From Streptomyces sp. SirexAA-E (GTDB lineage: Bacteria; Actinomycetota; Actinomycetes; Streptomycetales; Streptomycetaceae): a stretch of DNA of 64,000 bases. Position numbers and translations under genes: made by a program. A model generated the notes under the pieces. That model had not been told where the DNA came from. It ran no database searches and was given only the letters and a program-made list of their open reading frames with translations. Position 1 is the stretch's first letter. Each line of letters begins with the position of its first letter. This document shows positions 33,821-41,824 of this stretch, in pieces. The stretch covers positions 5,952,001 to 6,016,000 of the forward strand of contig NC_015953.1 in the NCBI RefSeq assembly GCF_000177195.2. The letters run 5' to 3'.

Positions 33821-34579
33821 TCAGACCGTACGGACGTCGACCCCGGCGGCGGCCAGGGCCTCGGTCTCCTCGGCCGGGGCCGTCGCGTCCGTCACGACCG
33901 TGTGCAAGGCGCTCGCCGGTGCCACGAGGGCCAGCGCGGTACGGGAGAACTTGGCGCCGTCGGCCACGGCGACGACGCGGCGGGACGACGCGATCGCGGC
34001 ACGCTTGACGGCGGCGTCCTCCAGGTCGTACGCGGTCAGGCCGTCGGCCGCGGTCAGGCCGCAGCAGCCGATGACGGCCGTGTCGAAGCGGAGGGAGGCC
34101 AGGGACGCCTGCGTCAGCGGTCCCGTCAGCGCGAGCTCGCCGGGGCGGGGCCGGCCGCCGGGCAGCAGCAGGGTCGGCCCGGGCGCCCCGGTCAGGGCGT
34201 TGGCGGCGTGCAGGGACAGCGGCATGACGGTCAGCCGGCGGCCGGCCAGCGCGTGTGCCACCTCCAGACACGTGGTCCCGCTGTCCAGGACGACCGATTC
34301 GCCGTCCGTGAGCAGCGAGGCCACGACGTCCGCGATGCGCCGCTTGGTCTCCACACCCTCGCCCGCCCGGAGCGCGAACGGCGGCTCCTCGCCGCGCAGC
34401 ACCAGGCTCCTGGCCCCGCCGCGGAATCGTTCCAGCACGCCCTGGCCGGCCAGCGTCTCCAGATCGCGCCGGATCGTCATCTCCGAGGCGCCGGTGAGCC
34501 CGGCCAGTTCCGCCACCCCGACGCTGCCGCGCTCGCGCACCGCGTCGGTGATCCGTCTCAGCCGGTCCGTACTCGCCAT
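33821..34579 (-). CDS. DeoR/GlpR-family transcriptional repressor
   Basis: A 252-residue regulator. The N-terminal helix-turn-helix is GVAELAGLTGASEMTIRRDLE; the C-terminal sugar-isomerase-like effector domain has TLLLPGGRPRPGELALTGPL and FDTAVIGCCGLTAADGLT. DeoR regulators bind sugar phosphates. The ATG at 34577-34579 gives the usual length; an in-frame GTG at 34594 is also possible, and neither has an SD, so it may be leaderless. It is divergent from an MFS transporter with a palindrome in the 73-base gap, suggesting it represses both. Confidence 0.93.
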   Translation of the reverse strand: MASTDRLRRITDAVRERGSVGVAELAGLTGASEMTIRRDLETLAGQGVLERFRGGARSLVLRGEEPPFALRAGEGVETKRRIADVVASLLTDGESVVLDSGTTCLEVAHALAGRRLTVMPLSLHAANALTGAPGPTLLLPGGRPRPGELALTGPLTQASLASLRFDTAVIGCCGLTAADGLTAYDLEDAAVKRAAIASSRRVVAVADGAKFSRTALALVAPASALHTVVTDATAPAEETEALAAAGVDVRTV

Positions 34580-34599
34580 GCGCGTATTGAACACAGACG

Positions 34600-34626
34600 A
34601 TGTTCGAAAAGCAACTTTACGAACAT
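34600..34626. promoter_or_regulatory. Palindrome in the DeoR-MFS intergenic region, candidate operator
   Basis: ATGTTCG (34600-34606) and CGAACAT (34620-34626) are perfect 7-base arms with a 13-base AT-rich spacer. The size and position fit a DeoR-family operator. GTGTTC half-site-like words recur near both starts (34589-34594, 34633-34638). Confidence 0.6.
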
Positions 34627-34652
34627 GAATGGTGTTCTATAGGTTCTCGGGC

Positions 34653-35855
34653 ATGGACAAGACCCTGCGCGCCGGCCGGCTGGCCACCTTCGCGTACTTC
34701 GTACTCAACGGCTTCCTGCTGGGGATGTGGATCGTCCACATCCCCAGCGTGGAGGCGCACACGGGCATCAGCCACGCCGTGCTGGGCTGGCTGCTGCTGT
34801 TGCTGGGCGCCGGCGCCTTCGCGGGCATGCGGCTGGCCGGCCCGCTCGCCGACCGCTACGGGGCCCGCAAGGTCGTCCCGCTGAGCGCGGCACTGTGCGG
34901 TGTGGCCCTCGCCCTGCCGGGGCTGGCCGGCAACGCCTGGACGCTCGGTCCGGCCCTGCTGGTGTTCGGCTTCGGCAACGGCTGCCTGGACGTCAGCATG
35001 AACACCCATGCCGTCCAGGTCGAACGCGGTTACGGACGGCCCATCATGTCCGCCTTCCACGCCCTGTTCTCGATCGGCGGTGTGCTCGCCTCACTGGTGG
35101 GCGCCGTCACGCTGAGCCTCGGCCTGAGCGCGGCCACCACCCTCGGCGCCATGGCCCTGCTCGGCCTGGTCGCCGCCGGGACGGCGTCCCGCGCCCTGCT
35201 GCCGCCGGAGTCCGTGCCGGCCGAGGAGGCGGCGGCCACGGAGGCCGCGGGCACCGAGCGCGGGACGCCGTCCCGGATCTGGATCCTGGCGGCGCTGGCC
35301 TTCATGCTCATGCTCAGCGAGGGGGTCGCCAACGACTGGAGCGTGCTGCACCTGAAGGACGTCCTGGACGCCCCCGAGGCCACGGCGGCCTTCGCCTACG
35401 GCGCCTTCGCCACGGCCATGACCGTAGGCCGCCTGCTCACCGACCGGGTGGCCGCGCGGATCGGCACCGTCGCGGTGGTGCGGTACGGCTCGGCGGTGGC
35501 CGCGGTCGGCCTGACCGTGGCGACGCTCGCGCCCGTGGTGCCGCTCGCCCTGGTCGGCTGGACCGTCTTCGGGATCGGCCTCTCCGGCTGTGTCCCGCAG
35601 CTGTTCAGCGCGGCGGGCCACGCCGACCCGGGCGCCGCCGGAGCCAACGTGTCCCGGGTGGCGGGGCTCGGCTACCTCGGGATGCTCGCCGGTCCGGCGG
35701 TGATCGGTCCGATGACCCATCTGATGCCGTTGAACCTGGCGTTCCTCCTGCCGGTGGCCTTCTGCGCGGTCGCCTGCCTCACCGCGCCGATCCTGCGGAC
35801 CGGCGCGGCCCCCGCGAGTGGTGCGGGAACCTCGCCGGCGCGGCAGCAGGCGTGA
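34653..35855 (+). CDS. MFS transporter (YbjJ/FucP-like)
   Basis: A 400-residue 12-helix major facilitator. N-terminus: FAYFVLNGFLLGMWIVHIPS; loop 2-3 motif GPLADRYGARKVVPLS; loop between halves LLPPESVPAEEAAATEAAG. Typical of the YbjJ-like group, whose members are often next to DeoR regulators. The substrate is likely a sugar or drug-like molecule exported or imported in response to the divergent DeoR regulator. The start ATG at 34653 has a weak site; an in-frame start at 34629 would overlap the candidate operator. Confidence 0.88.
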   Translation: MDKTLRAGRLATFAYFVLNGFLLGMWIVHIPSVEAHTGISHAVLGWLLLLLGAGAFAGMRLAGPLADRYGARKVVPLSAALCGVALALPGLAGNAWTLGPALLVFGFGNGCLDVSMNTHAVQVERGYGRPIMSAFHALFSIGGVLASLVGAVTLSLGLSAATTLGAMALLGLVAAGTASRALLPPESVPAEEAAATEAAGTERGTPSRIWILAALAFMLMLSEGVANDWSVLHLKDVLDAPEATAAFAYGAFATAMTVGRLLTDRVAARIGTVAVVRYGSAVAAVGLTVATLAPVVPLALVGWTVFGIGLSGCVPQLFSAAGHADPGAAGANVSRVAGLGYLGMLAGPAVIGPMTHLMPLNLAFLLPVAFCAVACLTAPILRTGAAPASGAGTSPARQQA

Positions 35856-35890
35856 CCGTCCCTTCCGCCCGCGCCCCGATGGAGCACGGC

Positions 35891-35931
35891 GCCGGCCGGG
35901 GCGGGGTCCTGGAACCCCGCTCCCGGCCGGC
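35891..35931. terminator. Bidirectional terminator hairpin
   Basis: Arms GCCGGCCGGGGCGGGGT (35891-35907) and ACCCCGCTCCCGGCCGGC (35914-35931) pair with one bulge. It lies between two convergent MFS genes. Confidence 0.75.
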
Positions 35932-35945
35932 ACCGTCGTGTGCGG

Positions 35946-37538
35946 TCAGTGCTTCGCGGCGGCCTCCGGCTTGCTCCGCATGCCGAACCCGGCCAGCAGC
36001 GCACCGGCGACGCAGAGGACCGCGGTGACGAGCACGGCGGCGTGGAGACCGTTCATGAACGCGTTGCCGCTGCCCTCGACGACGGCGGCCCTCAACTGCG
36101 CCGTCATGCCGGAGGAAACGGGCGAGACCCCCATGGACACCGCGTCCTTGGCCTCCTCGAAGCCGGCCGCCGCATCCGCCGGGGCACCGGCCGAGGTCAG
36201 CTCGCCGGTGAGCGTGGAGCCCACCTTGCCGCTGATCAGGGAGACCAGCACGGACGTGCCCAGCGCACCGCCGATCTGCAGCGAGGTGGCCTGGAGCCCG
36301 CCCGCGACACCGCCGTCCTTCCTCGGCGCGTTGCCGACGATGGCGTCGGACGACGCGGACATCACGATGCCGACGCCCAGCCCGATGGCGAGGAACGGCG
36401 GCCACAGGGAGGCGTACGAGGAACCGGCCTCCCAGGTCAGCATCCAGAGGGCGGCCACCGCCTGGAGCGCCATGCCGGCCGGCATGGTGACCCGCGGGCC
36501 GAAGCGCTGGGTCAGGGCGGCACCGAGCGGTGCGGCCACCACGGTGGCCAGGCTGAACGGCAGGGTGCGGACACCGGCCTCGACCGGTGTGAAGCCACGC
36601 ACGTTCTGCAGGTACAGCATCACGAAGAAGATCACGCCGAGCATCACGAAGAAGTTGATCGCCGTGACGAGCGCGCCGATGGTCAGCGAGCGGTTGCGGA
36701 AGAGGCGCATCGGCAGCAGCGGGTGCGCGAGGCGGGTCTCGTACCAGCAGAAGACGGCCAGCACGCACAGACCCGCGGCGATCGACCCCAGCGTGCCGCC
36801 CGAGGTCCAGCCCCAGGTCTCGCCCTTGACCACGCCGAAGATCAGGGCGACCAGGCCGACGGCGAGCAGGACCACGCCGGGGACGTCGAAGCGGTGGTGC
36901 CCCGTGGAGTCCTTGCTGCTGGGCAGGACGAAGAGGCTGAAGACCAGGGCGACGACACCGATGGGGGCGTTGACGTAGAACACCGACTCCCAGTTGACGT
37001 GCTCGATGAGCAGACCGCCGACGATCGGACCGAGCGCGGTGGAGCAGGACGCCACCATGGCCCACAGGCCCACGGCCATGCCGAACTTCTGGGGCGGGAA
37101 GACCGCGCGCAGGAGGCCGAGGGTGTTGGGGATCAGCAGGGCGGCGAAGAGGCCCTGGACGGCACGGAAGGTGATGACGCCCTCGATCGAACCGGAGAGG
37201 GCGATGGCCACCGACGCCAGCGTGAAGCCGAATGTGCCCACCAGGTAGACCGTGTGCCGTCCGAAGCGGTCACCGAGCTTGCCTCCCAGGATCAGCAGGG
37301 CGGCCATGGCGATCAGATAGGCGTTGGTGACCCACTGGAGGTCCGCGGTGGAGGCGTTCAGGTCCCGGCCGATCTCCGGGTTGGCGATCGCGACGACGGA
37401 GGAGTCGAGGTTGACCATGAACAGGCCGATGGCGACGGCGATCAGCGTCAGCCACGGGTTGCCGCGCCTGTCCCGCTTCGGACGGTCCGGTGGGGAGCCG
37501 GCGGGCAGGGGGGAGGTGCCCACGGTGGTGGAGGACAT
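35946..37538 (-). CDS. DHA2-family MFS exporter
   Basis: A 530-residue 14-helix drug/proton antiporter. Motifs are LFMVNLDSSVVAIANPEIGR, QWVTNAYLIAMAALLILGG, the loop motif GGKLGDRFGRHTVYLVGTFG and the motif C-like ALGPIVGGLLIEHVNWESVF. The ATG at 37536-37538 follows AAGGCACTTCC; longer in-frame starts upstream (to 37628) lie in a Gly/Arg-rich leader. It is 165 bases downstream of a MarR gene on the same strand, but a strong terminator sits between them, so it is likely a target of that regulator with its own promoter. Confidence 0.92.
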   Translation of the reverse strand: MSSTTVGTSPLPAGSPPDRPKRDRRGNPWLTLIAVAIGLFMVNLDSSVVAIANPEIGRDLNASTADLQWVTNAYLIAMAALLILGGKLGDRFGRHTVYLVGTFGFTLASVAIALSGSIEGVITFRAVQGLFAALLIPNTLGLLRAVFPPQKFGMAVGLWAMVASCSTALGPIVGGLLIEHVNWESVFYVNAPIGVVALVFSLFVLPSSKDSTGHHRFDVPGVVLLAVGLVALIFGVVKGETWGWTSGGTLGSIAAGLCVLAVFCWYETRLAHPLLPMRLFRNRSLTIGALVTAINFFVMLGVIFFVMLYLQNVRGFTPVEAGVRTLPFSLATVVAAPLGAALTQRFGPRVTMPAGMALQAVAALWMLTWEAGSSYASLWPPFLAIGLGVGIVMSASSDAIVGNAPRKDGGVAGGLQATSLQIGGALGTSVLVSLISGKVGSTLTGELTSAGAPADAAAGFEEAKDAVSMGVSPVSSGMTAQLRAAVVEGSGNAFMNGLHAAVLVTAVLCVAGALLAGFGMRSKPEAAAKH

Positions 37539-37555
37539 GGAAGTGCCTTGTCTGT

Positions 37556-37563
37556 GTACGTAC
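37556..37563. promoter_or_regulatory. GTACGTAC palindrome upstream of the DHA2 exporter
   Basis: An 8-base perfect palindrome 17 bases before the exporter ATG. It may be part of a MarR operator; a related GGTACG/TACC pattern occurs before the MarR gene (38189-38222). An 8-mer alone is weak evidence. Confidence 0.25.
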
Positions 37564-37645
37564 TTCGGGAAGTCGGGGAAGCCGGGGCGGCGGCACCGCT
37601 TGCGCCCACGCGGCGACGGCCGGCCCACGGGGACGGCAGCCGGAA

Positions 37646-37691
37646 CCGGCCGGGAGCCCGGGACCGACGGTGGTCCCGGGCTCCCGGCCGG
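37646..37691 (-). terminator. Perfect 20-base-arm hairpin after the MarR gene
   Basis: Arms run 37646-37665 and 37672-37691, perfectly complementary over 20 bases with a six-base loop GACGGT. It starts 12 bases past the MarR stop and precedes the exporter promoter. Confidence 0.9.
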
Positions 37692-37703
37692 ACGCGGTGG
37701 AGG

Positions 37704-38177
37704 TCAGCCGGCGGGGGAGTGCAGAGGCCGGGGTAGGGAGGTCAGCGCGCCCAGGGCAGCGCCGAGGGCGTCGAGGTCGCCGTCGGTGAGGGTGTGCAGC
37801 GCGCGCACCATGTGCGCTTCCTTGAGCAGTCGCGCCTCGGCGAGCCGCTCCCGCGCGAGGGCGGTCGGGTGCAGATGGGCGACCCGCTTGTCCGCCGCGT
37901 CCTGGCGGCGTTCGAGCAGCCCGATCTCGGTGAGCTGGGAGACGAGGGCACTGACGTTGTTCGGCTTCATCAGCAGGGCCTCGGCCGTCTCCCGCACGGT
38001 GATGCCCTCGCGTTCCTCGACGAGGAACAGCAGTGCGAGCTGGCCGTCGGGAAGCCGGGGGTGCGGGAACTCCTTCGCGATCTGCCGCTCCAGACCCCGG
38101 TGCAGCGCGGGCAGGCACGCCACGAGCACGGAGGCCACGTGGTCGATGTCCTGAGGAGGCGCGGAGGAGTCGGGCAT
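37704..38177 (-). CDS. MarR-family transcriptional regulator
   Basis: A 157-residue winged-helix dimeric regulator. The DNA-binding region is TVRETAEALLMKPNNVSALV followed by the wing LERRQDAADKRVAHLHPTA. It belongs to the multiple-antibiotic/drug-sensing group. It is divergent from a second MarR gene and upstream of the DHA2 exporter, so repression of the exporter with release by a small molecule is likely. The start ATG at 38175-38177 is 12 bases from a candidate operator. Confidence 0.92.
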   Translation of the reverse strand: MPDSSAPPQDIDHVASVLVACLPALHRGLERQIAKEFPHPRLPDGQLALLFLVEEREGITVRETAEALLMKPNNVSALVSQLTEIGLLERRQDAADKRVAHLHPTALARERLAEARLLKEAHMVRALHTLTDGDLDALGAALGALTSLPRPLHSPAG

Positions 38178-38188
38178 GCCCGGCAGTG

Positions 38189-38222
38189 TAGGTACGCAGT
38201 TATAGCTATGTCAACATACCTA
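38189..38222. promoter_or_regulatory. Candidate operator and promoter between two MarR genes
   Basis: TAGGTA (38189-38194) and TACCTA (38217-38222) are mirrored around the central palindrome ATAGCTAT (38202-38209). The stretch 38189-38230 is markedly AT-rich for this genome. It lies between divergent MarR genes and may serve one or both. Confidence 0.5.
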
Positions 38223-38303
38223 AAATTCCGGTCAAGTCGACGAGGGTGGTATATCTGCACGTGAGAGCCCCGGCGCACGGTGAAGGCGGTCGAGAGAAGG
38301 ACC

Positions 38304-38747
38304 ATGGAGAAGCCCACGCACCTGATCGAGTTCGAGACCATGCTGCTCGGACGGCACGTCCAGCTGAGCACCCGCAACGGCTCGCACCTGGACCGCAGCG
38401 CGTACACCCTGCTCAGCCGCATCCGGATGGAAGGTCCGATGTCCATCGGGCAGCTCAGCGACGCCTTCGGGCTGGACGCCTCCACCCTCAACCGGCAGAC
38501 CGCCGCCATGCTGCGCGCGGGCCTGGTGGAGCGCATCCCCGACCCCGACGGCGGCATCGCGCGCAAGTTCCGGATCACCCGGGAGGGCGAGCGCAGCCTC
38601 GACGCCGAGCGGACCGGGAACATCCGGGGACTGGAGAAGGTCATGGCCGGCTGGGACCCCGAGGAGGTCGCCGCCTTCGCCGGCTACCTGAAGCGCTTCA
38701 ACACCGACATCGAGAACCTCGACGGCCGCCCCTGGCCCCGCCCCTGA
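38304..38747 (+). CDS. MarR-family transcriptional regulator
   Basis: A 147-residue winged-helix regulator. HTH: SIGQLSDAFGLDASTLNRQT; wing: VERIPDPDGGIARKFRITRE. It follows GAGAAGGACC at a proper distance. It is divergent from the other MarR gene, 126 bases away, and shares the AT-rich region between them. There is no obvious target beyond this region; the next gene on the same strand is a lipoprotein 140 bases downstream. Confidence 0.92.
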   Translation: MEKPTHLIEFETMLLGRHVQLSTRNGSHLDRSAYTLLSRIRMEGPMSIGQLSDAFGLDASTLNRQTAAMLRAGLVERIPDPDGGIARKFRITREGERSLDAERTGNIRGLEKVMAGWDPEEVAAFAGYLKRFNTDIENLDGRPWPRP

Positions 38748-38887
38748 CCTCCGCCACGCACCGTGACCGACCGTCACGCGTGTGTCCCGCGGTCGCAACA
38801 GTTCGGCCGAACCCCCTGCCGCGCGGGCCCGCGCTCCTATGATCGGGCGGCGTCGTGGACAGTCGCGGAGACGGGGGACAGGGACTC

Positions 38888-39688
38888 ATGAGGCACCTCG
38901 GGGGCTTACGCCCGTACGCCATGGCACTCCTGCCCCCGCTGCTGCTCCTGGCGGCCTGCTCCGGCGGCGCCCCGGACACCGGTGAGGGGAGCCCGCCCCC
39001 GGGGAGGAACGGCCCCTCCCCCTCGGCGACCGGCTCCCCGGCCGGGGCCCTGGACGCGGACCCCGCCAGGCTTCCCCGGGACCGGGGCGCCGCGCGCGCC
39101 CTCGTCGCCCAGGTCATCGCCGACCCCGCCGGCTTCGGACCCGGCGTCGTGCGCCGCACCCCGTACGAGAGCGATCCGGAGACCTGGCCGGTGCTCGGCG
39201 CCGACTGCGTCTGGCACGCGGGGAAGCTCCGCGCGAGTGTGCTCGCCACGCTCAGCCGTTCCTACGAGCTGCCGGCGGAAGGGGGCAAGGGGCCCGTGCG
39301 GCTCTCCGCGGCCGTCACCGTCCACCGCACCGCCGACGACGCCCGGTGGGACACGGCCGAGTCGCTGGAGGAGACGATGCGCTGTCCCTCCCAGCAGCTC
39401 CGGCAGGGTGAGCGGATCGAGTCGATGGTGTCGACCGGGCTGCTGGGCGGCGAGGACGGCCCAGCCGACTACGACGACCTGCTGATCGAGCTCGGGACGT
39501 TCCGGAGCGACGAACTGGGCGGCCCCCACGCCTACGTCTGGCAGCAGGCGCAGATCCTCCAGTTCACCGTGGCGGTGACGGGCAAGGGCGCCGAGGGCAG
39601 GCCGGAGAAGGAGATCTCCGCCCTCCTGGACCAGGCGCAGGCCGGGATGCTGGCCCGGCTGGACGCCGCCGTCAAGAAGCAGAGCTGA
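38888..39688 (+). CDS. Lipoprotein of unknown function
   Basis: A 266-residue exported lipoprotein: signal ALLPPLLLLAACSGG with lipobox LAAC (Cys about residue 21), a Pro/Gly-rich linker, then a soluble domain of about 200 residues with two cysteines (GADCVWHAGKL and EETMRCPSQQL) that may form a disulfide. The start ATG 38888 follows GGGGGACAGGGACTC. It ends nine bases before the first receptor kinase gene and so is likely co-transcribed. It could be an accessory of that kinase, but no recognised domain says so. Confidence 0.78.
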   Translation: MRHLGGLRPYAMALLPPLLLLAACSGGAPDTGEGSPPPGRNGPSPSATGSPAGALDADPARLPRDRGAARALVAQVIADPAGFGPGVVRRTPYESDPETWPVLGADCVWHAGKLRASVLATLSRSYELPAEGGKGPVRLSAAVTVHRTADDARWDTAESLEETMRCPSQQLRQGERIESMVSTGLLGGEDGPADYDDLLIELGTFRSDELGGPHAYVWQQAQILQFTVAVTGKGAEGRPEKEISALLDQAQAGMLARLDAAVKKQS

Positions 39689-39696
39689 GGCCCCCG

Positions 39697-41823
39697 ATGG
39701 ACGAGCTGCGCCCCACCGACCCCTCACGCATCGGCGGCCACCGGCTGCTCGGACGCCTCGGCGCGGGCGGCATGGGGGTGGTCTACCTCGGACGTACGGA
39801 CACGGGGGCGCCCGTCGCGATCAAGGTGATCCTCCCGGAGCACGCCGGGGACGCCGGCTTCCGGGCCCGGTTCCGCCGTGAGGCACAGGCCGCACGGAGT
39901 GTGCGCAGCCCCTGGGCCGTGGAGGTCGTCGACGCGGACACCGAGGGCGAACAGCCGTGGCTGGCCACCACGTTCGTGCCGGGGCCGGCCCTCTCCGAGG
40001 CCGTCGCCCGCTGCGGCCCGCTGCCCGCCCGCGGCACACGGGTGCTGGGCCGGCTGCTGGCCCGCGCCCTGGCCGCCGTACACACCGCCGGGCTCGTCCA
40101 CCGCGACGTGAAACCCGGCAACGTCCTGCTCACCGCCGACGGCCCGCGCCTGATCGACTTCGGTATCGCCCGGAGGGGCGATGCCACCGCGCTCACCGCC
40201 ACCGGCCTCGTCGTGGGCACCCCCGGCTTCCTCTCGCCGGAACAGGCCACCGCCGACGGCACGGCCCCCGGCCCCGCGAGCGACGTCTTCTCGCTCGGCT
40301 GTCTCCTCGCCTACGCGGTGACCGGCCGGCCGCCCTTCGGCAGCGGCGCGGTGGAGGCCGTGCTCTACCGCACGGTGCACGACGAACCGGATCTCACCGG
40401 GATCGACGACCCCGAACTCCGCGCCCTGGTCGCCGACTGCCTCGCCAAGGACCCGGCCGCCCGGCCCACCGCCCGGCAGCTCGACGCGCGCATCGCCGAG
40501 GACATACCGAACGGGTCGGCCGCATGGCTGCCCGAGGACGTCGTACGGCTGGTGGCCGACCGGTCCGCCGCGATGCTCGCCCTGCCCGGCATCGAGCCCA
40601 CCGTCGCGGAGGAGCCCGCACCCCCGGCCCGGCGGAGAGTCCTCGCCCTGACCGCCGGCGGCGCCGTCCTCCTGGCCGGCGGGGGATACGCGGGGCTGAC
40701 GGCCTGGCGCGGGAGGGCGGACGGCAAGGGGAAGGCGGGCACCCGGGCCTGGACGATCGGGGTGCAGGCGGACCTCTCCGGGGCCCGGAGCGCGGCGGGC
40801 CGGGCCCAGGAACGCGGCGTCCGCCTCGCCGTCGAGCGCTTCAACTCCCGTACGGACCAGGCGTTCGCCCTCCGGGTCAAGGCGCTCGACGACCGGGGCG
40901 AACCGCAGCGGGCCGCAGAGGTCGCCGAGGAGTTCGCCCGCGACCGTGACGTGCTCGCCGTCGTCGGCCCGACCGGTGACGCCGAGGCCGGTGCCGTCCT
41001 CGGCCTCTACGACGAGGCGATGCTCCCGCTGGTCACCGTGTCGTCCCTGGCGATCACCTACGGGCCCGGCTCCCGGAAGTCCTTCTTCCAGGCGGCCCCG
41101 TCCTACGCCGTCCTGTCCGTGCCGGTCGTCGTCCGGCAGGTGCTGCGGCCCGGCGTGGAGCGGCTCGGCGTGATCCTGGACCGGGCGGGCGGCCGGGCCG
41201 CCTACTCGGGCGGGTACGCGACCAACCTGCTGACCGGCGACCTCACCACGGGAACCACCTACCCGAGGGTCGTGCCCGCCGGGACCGAGGAACTGGGCCC
41301 GGTGGTCGAGGACATGCTCGCGCACGGCAGCGACGCCTTCTTCTACGCCGGTGACGCGGCCGGGGCCGCCCGCACCGCCCGCGCCCTCGCCGCGGCCTCC
41401 TTCGGGGGCCCGCGCATGGCCATGTACACCTCCATGGACACGCGGTTCCTGAAGGACGCGGGCCCCGCCGCGTCGGGCTGGGAGTTCGTCGCGCCGTACA
41501 CCGACGCCGCCGCGCCCGCCGCCGAGGAGTTCGCGGCCGCCCACCGCGAACGGTTCGGGTCCGCGCCCGCCCCCTGGGCCGCCGAGGCCCACGACGCCGC
41601 CGGGCTCGTCACCGCCGCCCTCACCGCCGCCGCCGGTACGGCCGGGAAGAGGCCCACCCGGGCGGCCCTCGTCGCCCGGATCGCCGCGTCCACGTACAAG
41701 GGGATCTCCCGCACGTACGCCTTCGACGACGACCGGATGCTGGTGGCGGACGACGCGCATCTGTACCGGGCCGAACAAGGGCGCTACCGCTACCTGGGGG
41801 CCGCGCCGAAGACGGGGGCCTGA
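39697..41823 (+). CDS. Receptor Ser/Thr protein kinase with periplasmic-binding-protein ectodomain
   Basis: A 708-residue type I membrane kinase. Cytoplasmic Hanks kinase domain (residues 1-270): GAGGMGVVYLGR, catalytic Lys43 (VAIKVILPEH), HRDVKPGNVLL (Asp137) and IDFGIARRGD. A linker is followed by a membrane helix (RRVLALTAGGAVLLAGGGYA). The extracellular part (about 345-708) is a leucine/branched-chain-amino-acid-binding-type periplasmic-binding fold: TIGVQADLSGARSAAGRAQE, DVLAVVGPTGDAEAGAVLGL and PTRAALVARIAASTYKGISR. Ligand binding outside could set kinase activity inside. It is separated from an almost identical second gene by one base. Confidence 0.92.
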   Translation: MDELRPTDPSRIGGHRLLGRLGAGGMGVVYLGRTDTGAPVAIKVILPEHAGDAGFRARFRREAQAARSVRSPWAVEVVDADTEGEQPWLATTFVPGPALSEAVARCGPLPARGTRVLGRLLARALAAVHTAGLVHRDVKPGNVLLTADGPRLIDFGIARRGDATALTATGLVVGTPGFLSPEQATADGTAPGPASDVFSLGCLLAYAVTGRPPFGSGAVEAVLYRTVHDEPDLTGIDDPELRALVADCLAKDPAARPTARQLDARIAEDIPNGSAAWLPEDVVRLVADRSAAMLALPGIEPTVAEEPAPPARRRVLALTAGGAVLLAGGGYAGLTAWRGRADGKGKAGTRAWTIGVQADLSGARSAAGRAQERGVRLAVERFNSRTDQAFALRVKALDDRGEPQRAAEVAEEFARDRDVLAVVGPTGDAEAGAVLGLYDEAMLPLVTVSSLAITYGPGSRKSFFQAAPSYAVLSVPVVVRQVLRPGVERLGVILDRAGGRAAYSGGYATNLLTGDLTTGTTYPRVVPAGTEELGPVVEDMLAHGSDAFFYAGDAAGAARTARALAAASFGGPRMAMYTSMDTRFLKDAGPAASGWEFVAPYTDAAAPAAEEFAAAHRERFGSAPAPWAAEAHDAAGLVTAALTAAAGTAGKRPTRAALVARIAASTYKGISRTYAFDDDRMLVADDAHLYRAEQGRYRYLGAAPKTGA

Positions 41824-41824
41824 G

